From assembly GCF_000764305.2 (NCBI RefSeq), contig NW_025935155.1, positions 192,259 to 256,258 on the forward strand: 64,000 nucleotides of DNA, written 5' to 3'. This DNA comes from Hyalella azteca. Lineage: Eukaryota; Arthropoda; Malacostraca; Amphipoda; Hyalellidae. Positions 61,201-64,000 of the stretch are shown here, piece after piece. The stretch's first letter is position 1. The number at the start of each line of letters is the position of its first letter. Below the pieces are notes generated by a model. It had not been told where the DNA came from and made no database searches. It saw nothing but the letters and a program-made list of their open reading frames with translations. The translations under genes were made by a program, and so were the position numbers.

Positions 61201-63670
61201 CTAAATGGCCTTGAATTTAATTGGCACCAACCTATGATTGTATTCTTGATATTTTAAGTTCGCAATATCATATTTCTCATCTTATCTTGACATTTCCTTA
61301 TCTTGCCAATAATTATCGTAATAATGTACATATTTCGCTATACACGAGTCGGCGCTTCACTTGTCGACGGAAAGATGAGATGTGGGGCAGAAATAAATGT
61401 AATATTCAACTCGTCACTTTTTTGGACGCGATAGCGACTGGTGTTAATTGAATCTTTCTAAGTTGCTCCATGTGTAGGGCAACTAGAAAATGTTGCGAGT
61501 GTTTCTTTATGGTACTGACACTGCGTGTGTTGCCTTATGGTACTGACACTGTGTGTGTTGCCTTATGGTACTGACACTGCGTGTGTTGCCTTATGGTACT
61601 GACACTGCGTGTGTTGCCTTATGGTACTGACACTGTGTGTGTTGCTTTATTGTAGTGACACTGCGTGTGTTGCTTTACGGTACCGACACTGTATGTGTTG
61701 CTTTATGGTACTGACACTGCGTGTGTTGCTTTATGGTAACAACAATACGTATGTTGACCAGGTAACGGGACGTGCGAGCACACGACTGGAGCGTGCGTGT
61801 GTGCCAGCGGATGGAGAGGTCCTCGATGCGAGCGCACGTGTATTGAAGGCTACTGGGGCATCAACTGCGAGAACGCGTGCCAGTGTCGAAACGGTGGAGA
61901 ATGCAAGCCGGAGACTGGTAAGCGATGAATAGATTATTGGAGGTTACAATTCTTCAATATCATTATGTTAATTTTCAATCTTCACCTCAAGTGGCCCAAT
62001 CTGCGCTGGCATTCATGACTACAGCATTGCAGCTCATTCACCTCCAATTGGAAATTTTTATGTAAATGACTCGTGTCCATGATCAATGCCTCTCTCGCGT
62101 AGCTTTGTTTTGTACGGTAGCTATTTTGGTTAAGAAAATATTAAGGTATTTGTCTTCACATAGATTTTTTTCGATTAAATTTTCAAAGGAAAACTTATCT
62201 TCTATCAGTTTCAAACATTCACATTCGTCAACAGATGCATTTATTATGTAAAAATGTTTGAACTTTGGATAGTAGTGATGGATGTTCTTGACCTGTGTCT
62301 CTTGCCCCAGGGTGGGTGAGTTTGACTGGCACTTCAATTAATTTTCAATAGGATTACATATTTTATGTCCCAGTAAAGCATACATAACCTACAGCAAACA
62401 ATTTTTCTCGTGTGTGAAGAATTGAACTCGATCAACCAGTGAAGGTTATACCTAAACTATGACTCTTGTCTCTAGGCGAGTGTGTGTGTCTGCCTGGTTG
62501 GACGGGAGCCAACTGCTCGCAGCCTTGTGCCCACGACTTCTTCGGCTACAACTGCCTACAGCCCTGCCACTGCCGCAACCACGCCTCCTGCCGCGGCAAC
62601 GACGGCTTTTGCGAGTGTCTTCCGGGTTGGATGGGGCCTGGCTGTACGCAGAGTGAGTTTCACTAACGGCGCTTGAAGTTCCCATAGTGGGTTTTTGTTC
62701 ACAATTTCACTTTCAAATCTAAAACAATTACAATGTAACTTTTGTGTAATTTATAATGTTTAATTTATTTACGAGTGTAAAATTATATCGAACCATCAGT
62801 ATAATAAAAGCTGTTTATAAAATAATTACTGCAGTCTTGAATTTCAATCCTGTTCGACAATGGTTGCACTACATACTACATAGACACGCTGTCGAAACCT
62901 TGAGCGATTCTTGGTTATGCTTCTGCGAACACGTCAACAGACTTCCTAGTTTTCCTGTGTATTTATTTTTTTTTTGTTGATTGCTCCTTCAATATTCTAT
63001 GACTTGGAATTTAGAGAAGCACATTTTTATAAATCATCTTAGATATGAAAATGTTATTGATACGACGAATGTAAACCGTGACTGTGATATAATGAGAAAA
63101 TAATGGACCGTATCCATGTAAACACTTAACTGCTTCGCATTTTTCTGTAGCTGTTATTCAAATTTTGCTTCTTCTGATCTGCAATTTCATAAACATTGTT
63201 TCACAGCGTGCCCTGAAGGCTACTACGGTCGCCAGTGTCTCTTTGTCTGCAATTGTCCGTCTGAAAAATTCATCTGCCATCCCGTCGATGGTTGCAAATG
63301 TCGTTACGGCTTCGGAGGTGAGTCTCTTGACTCGGATTTCTGAGACTCTCTTCACACAATGCGTACTTTTGCTTGGCCATTTTTATGAAAATACTAATTT
63401 TAATCATTATTCCCAATCTTTTTTCCACTTGTGTGTATTATTTTATTTTCGAATGGTTTTTTCATTTCAGCGCCTTTATATATAACCCAAAATTACAATA
63501 ATTGCTTCCTCGTCTCTAGGCGATCATTGCGACCAGCCCATGACAAGCACCATCGTTGACTTGGAGCCTCTTCCACCCTCGCCACGTCACTCTTCCAACG
63601 CCGGCATCATCATGGGTCTCGTCTTCCTCATCGTCTTGACTGTGATTGTGTCTTTGGTCCTTTACTACAG
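51261..63670 (+). CDS. drpr: Draper/MEGF10-family engulfment receptor, 15 coding exons, 3' end outside window
   Basis: The joined exons (51261-52231, 53757-53883, 54324-54492, 57062-57216, 57716-57928, 58288-58425, 58953-59164, 59354-59521, 59962-60234, 60395-60522, 60768-60974, 61762-61917, 62476-62652, 63207-63317, 63520-63670) keep one open frame of 1,118 complete codons, and every intron is GT-AG. Domain order: polar extension (1-290), hydrophobic signal-like segment (about 295-310), EMI domain (about 315-390), 16 EGF-like repeats (about 388-1072), short juxtamembrane stretch, transmembrane helix (about 1096-1116). This order is the signature of the Draper/CED-1/MEGF10-11 family, single-pass receptors on glia and phagocytes that bind apoptotic cells and neuronal debris and signal through NPxY and YxxL/I tail motifs. 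The tail is not in this window, so those motifs cannot be checked. The family assignment is strong; orthology to fly drpr rather than another CED-1 paralogue is inferred. The N-terminal extension is unusual for the family. Confidence 0.88.
52232..53756 (+). other. drpr intron 1
   Basis: The intron runs from GTGAGT to TTGCAG and is 1,525 nt long. It is AT-rich with T-runs near 52375-52400. I see no coding exon or recognisable repeat inside it. It splits the EMI domain after its first nine residues. Confidence 0.8.
53757..53883 (+). CDS. drpr: drpr exon 2: central EMI domain
   Basis: This 127-nt exon encodes residues 324-366. It contains the EMI core with AYRVRTYVFCLSIPPKCSKY, the cysteine and proline pattern seen in Draper-family EMI domains. 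An N-glycosylation sequon (NVS) lies near its start. The acceptor is TTTGCAG and the donor GTGAGA, and the exon ends in phase 0. The 65-codon open stretch here runs past the donor and is not the true protein end. Confidence 0.9.
54324..54492 (+). CDS. drpr: drpr exon 3: end of EMI domain and first EGF-like repeat
   Basis: This exon encodes residues 367-422. The VDVCCSGY motif closes the EMI domain, matching the CCxGY ending of the family. It is followed by a compact EGF repeat (CKAICSQDCIHGVCLKPDL, then CRCEAGFSGPSC). The acceptor is ATTGCAG and the donor GTAAGC. The exon ends in phase 1 with a single A, which joins CG of exon 4 to give Thr. Confidence 0.9.
54493..57061 (+). other. drpr intron 3, longest intron
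   Basis: This 2,569-nt intron runs from GTAAGC to GTGCAG. It is AT-rich. A 9-nt segment at 56656-56664 with excellent splice signals on both sides may be an alternative microexon; see its own entry. Nothing else coding was recognised. Confidence 0.75.
56656..56664 (+). CDS. drpr: Candidate 9-nt alternative microexon of drpr
   Basis: The segment GAATGAGAG follows a long pyrimidine tract ending in GGTAG and is followed directly by a consensus GTGAGT donor. Nine nt preserve the phase-1 junction. Inclusion would replace the Thr between EGF repeats 1 and 2 with Arg-Met-Arg-Ala, adding three residues to the inter-repeat linker. Related receptors usually have about three residues between these cysteines, so skipping is probably the default. 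The evidence is splice-signal strength and phase only. Confidence 0.3.
57062..57216 (+). CDS. drpr: drpr exon 4: EGF repeat 2 and start of repeat 3
   Basis: This exon encodes residues 423-474. It begins TCPEGKWGMGC, the laminin-type EGF opening CPxGxxGxxC of the family, and ends KCPQNKYGM partway through the next repeat. The acceptor is GTGCAG and the donor GTGAGA, and it ends in phase 0. Its GC content is clearly higher than the flanking introns. Confidence 0.92.
57716..57928 (+). CDS. drpr: drpr exon 5: EGF repeats 3 and 4
   Basis: This exon encodes residues 475-545. It has two CxCxNGGxC-D-H/P-I-S/T-G blocks, for example CRCRNGGTCDHISG and CQCQNGGNCDPITG, each followed by CxCPPGWT. The acceptor is CTTAG and the donor GTGAGA, phase 0 at both ends, so the exon could in principle be skipped without a frameshift. 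Confidence 0.93.
58288..58425 (+). CDS. drpr: drpr exon 6: end of EGF repeat 4 and most of repeat 5
   Basis: This exon encodes residues 546-591 (GDVCANPCPIGSWSTNC through CTAGFLGNK). It contains a sequon (NCT) and the NGATCDHVTG block. The acceptor is TTTCAG and the donor GTAAGA, phase 0 at both ends. Confidence 0.92.
58953..59164 (+). CDS. drpr: drpr exon 7: EGF repeats 6 and part of 7
   Basis: This exon encodes residues 592 to the first part of 662. It opens with the last Cys of repeat 5, then carries a full repeat (CPLGTYGVNC through GDDC) and the start of repeat 7 ending ETASTE. The acceptor is GTGCAG and the donor GTGAGC, phase 2. Confidence 0.92.
59354..59521 (+). CDS. drpr: drpr exon 8: end of EGF repeat 7 and most of repeat 8
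   Basis: This exon encodes residues 662-718. It completes repeat 7 (RCHPWTGECECKPGWAGVTC) and carries most of repeat 8 (CPFYKYGEKC through CTCAPG). The acceptor is CTCGTAG and the donor GTAAGA, phase 2. The join at Ser-Thr-Glu-Arg-Cys preserves the EGF spacing, which supports both splice sites. Confidence 0.92.
59962..60234 (+). CDS. drpr: drpr exon 9: EGF repeats 8 (end), 9 and 10
   Basis: This is the longest EGF exon (273 nt, residues 718-809). It begins GYHGTLC and runs through CPYGKYGQSC and CPDGRYGANC blocks to GPGHFGD. The acceptor is ATTGCAG and the donor is the less common GTTAGT. Both ends are phase 2. Confidence 0.93.
60395..60522 (+). CDS. drpr: drpr exon 10: EGF repeat 11
   Basis: This exon encodes residues 809-852. 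The repeat reads CEQGMHGTDC, CACVGPNVEGC, DPETGKCLC and has a longer loop between its third cysteine pair than its neighbours. The acceptor is TCTGCAG and the donor GTGAGC, with phase 2 in and phase 1 out. Confidence 0.92.
60768..60974 (+). CDS. drpr: drpr exon 11: EGF repeat 12 and start of repeat 13
   Basis: This exon encodes residues 852-921, including CSRGQYGENC, CDCKNEGSCHPETG and the start of a variant repeat with CPTCSHG. The acceptor is GCGCAG and the donor GTTAGT, phase 1 at both ends. From here to exon 14 every exon is phase 1-1, so single exons could be lost or gained without a frameshift. Confidence 0.92.
60975..61761 (+). other. drpr intron 11
   Basis: This 787-nt intron ends in a minisatellite (61505-61740) that stops about 20 nt before the exon-12 acceptor. 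The segment from 60975 to 61500 is AT-rich and shows no other feature. Confidence 0.8.
61505..61740 (+). repeat. 28-bp minisatellite abutting the exon-12 splice acceptor
   Basis: Eight units of 28 bp plus a partial ninth, of the form TTATGGTACTGACACTGCGT followed by GTGTTGCC. Six units carry an exact TACTGAC at 61513, 61541, 61569, 61597, 61625 and 61709, spaced by multiples of 28. Two further units carry TAGTGAC and TACCGAC. TACTGAC fits the metazoan branch-point consensus (CTRAY core). The last one lies 48 nt before exon 12. Confidence 0.95.
61762..61917 (+). CDS. drpr: drpr exon 12: EGF repeats 13 and 14 (part)
   Basis: This exon encodes residues 921-973 (GNGTCEHTTGACVC, GWRGPRC, CIEGYWGINC, CQCRNGGECKPETG). 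The acceptor (GACCAG) has almost no pyrimidine tract, because the intron end is minisatellite plus a purine-rich stretch. The donor is GTAAGC. Phase and EGF spacing confirm the exon in spite of the weak acceptor. Confidence 0.9.
62476..62652 (+). CDS. drpr: drpr exon 13: EGF repeats 14 (end) and 15
   Basis: This exon encodes residues 973-1032 (GECVCLPGWTGANC, CAHDFFGYNC, CHCRNHASC, CECLPGWMGPGC). In repeat 15 the usual NGG is replaced by NHA. The acceptor is TCTCTAG and the donor GTGAGT, phase 1 at both ends. Confidence 0.92.
63207..63317 (+). CDS. drpr: drpr exon 14: divergent last EGF repeat 16
   Basis: This exon encodes residues 1032-1069. It opens canonically (TCPEGYYGRQC), but the second half (CNCPSEKFICHPVDGCKC) lacks the NGG/NGA block and is one residue shorter before CKC than its neighbours. 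The acceptor is TTCACAG and the donor GTGAGT, phase 1 at both ends. Confidence 0.9.
63520..63670 (+). CDS. drpr: drpr exon 15: end of EGF 16, juxtamembrane stretch and transmembrane helix
   Basis: This exon encodes residues 1069-1119. It contains the last EGF cysteine (GDHC), a proline-rich linker (EPLPPSPRH) and a hydrophobic helix from about 1096 to 1116 (AGIIMGLVFLIVLTVIVSLV). It ends Tyr-Tyr and the first two bases of a codon before GTGATC, a weaker donor. The next exons with the cytoplasmic tail lie beyond the window. The remaining 330 nt show nothing clear. Confidence 0.88.
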
Positions 63671-64000
63671 GTGATCTTTTCTACAGTCAATAACACATGC
63701 CGCGCTTATTTCGCCGCTTCTCAATAAAAACTGTATAATACTGCAAAAACTACGAATTTTTGAATTCGTTTGCCACATATTAAATACGAAGCTGTTGTAA
63801 TATCACTAGGGAGTCGTGATTCAGTTTTGTTCATATAAGAGATTGTTTCTATTGAAAGCCGGTAAAATATGTCTTTGGCGACTTGAGTGTTAGGAGTTAC
63901 TCGATTTAGTTGTCTCTGTCCTCCACTAGAGCCTGGTATTGTGTAGTTTCTTTTCTTTACTGATAAAAAATTTGTCTGACATGAACTGGACGGCAAACGG

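Noticed and set aside
1..64000. tRNA, rRNA or snRNA genes
   Set aside because: I scanned for A/B-box and conserved rRNA or snRNA blocks by eye and found only weak matches; tRNAscan-SE and Infernal would decide.

Overview
The window looks like arthropod nuclear DNA. It is AT-rich, full of minisatellites and small foldback elements, and its only clear gene has GT-AG introns. A crustacean with a large repeat-rich genome (for example an amphipod) is my guess, but the sequence does not settle the species. No bacterial, viral or CRISPR content was seen.

From 1 to about 51,200 I find no convincing gene. This part holds many tandem arrays with units of 19 to about 60 bp, a CAC-rich low-complexity block with a duplicated 95-bp cassette, and three foldback or TIR elements that look like TA-target MITEs (11,567-11,778; 25,563-26,013; 38,081-38,458). 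It also holds a dispersed repeat present in two opposite copies (about 19.2 kb and 26.1 kb), a 182-bp GC-rich insert between 13-bp direct repeats (31.5 kb), and two near-perfect tandem duplications (953-bp unit at 40.3-42.2 kb; 678-bp unit at 44.2-45.6 kb). At 34.4-34.5 kb a 31-bp minisatellite contains two exact copies of the Nextera mate-pair junction adapter, which is a library or assembly artefact and not biology.

From 51,203 to 63,670 on the + strand lies most of a Draper/CED-1/MEGF10-family engulfment receptor gene. I could join fifteen coding exons by reading frame and canonical splice sites. They give 1,118 complete codons: a long polar N-terminal extension, an internal hydrophobic signal-like segment, an EMI domain, 16 EGF-like repeats and one transmembrane helix. 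The cytoplasmic tail lies beyond the right edge. Points of interest are the 290-residue extension ahead of the signal-like segment, a 10-codon upstream ORF, a candidate in-phase 9-nt microexon in intron 3, and a minisatellite ending just before the exon-12 acceptor whose 28-bp unit carries a branch-point-like TACTGAC motif.
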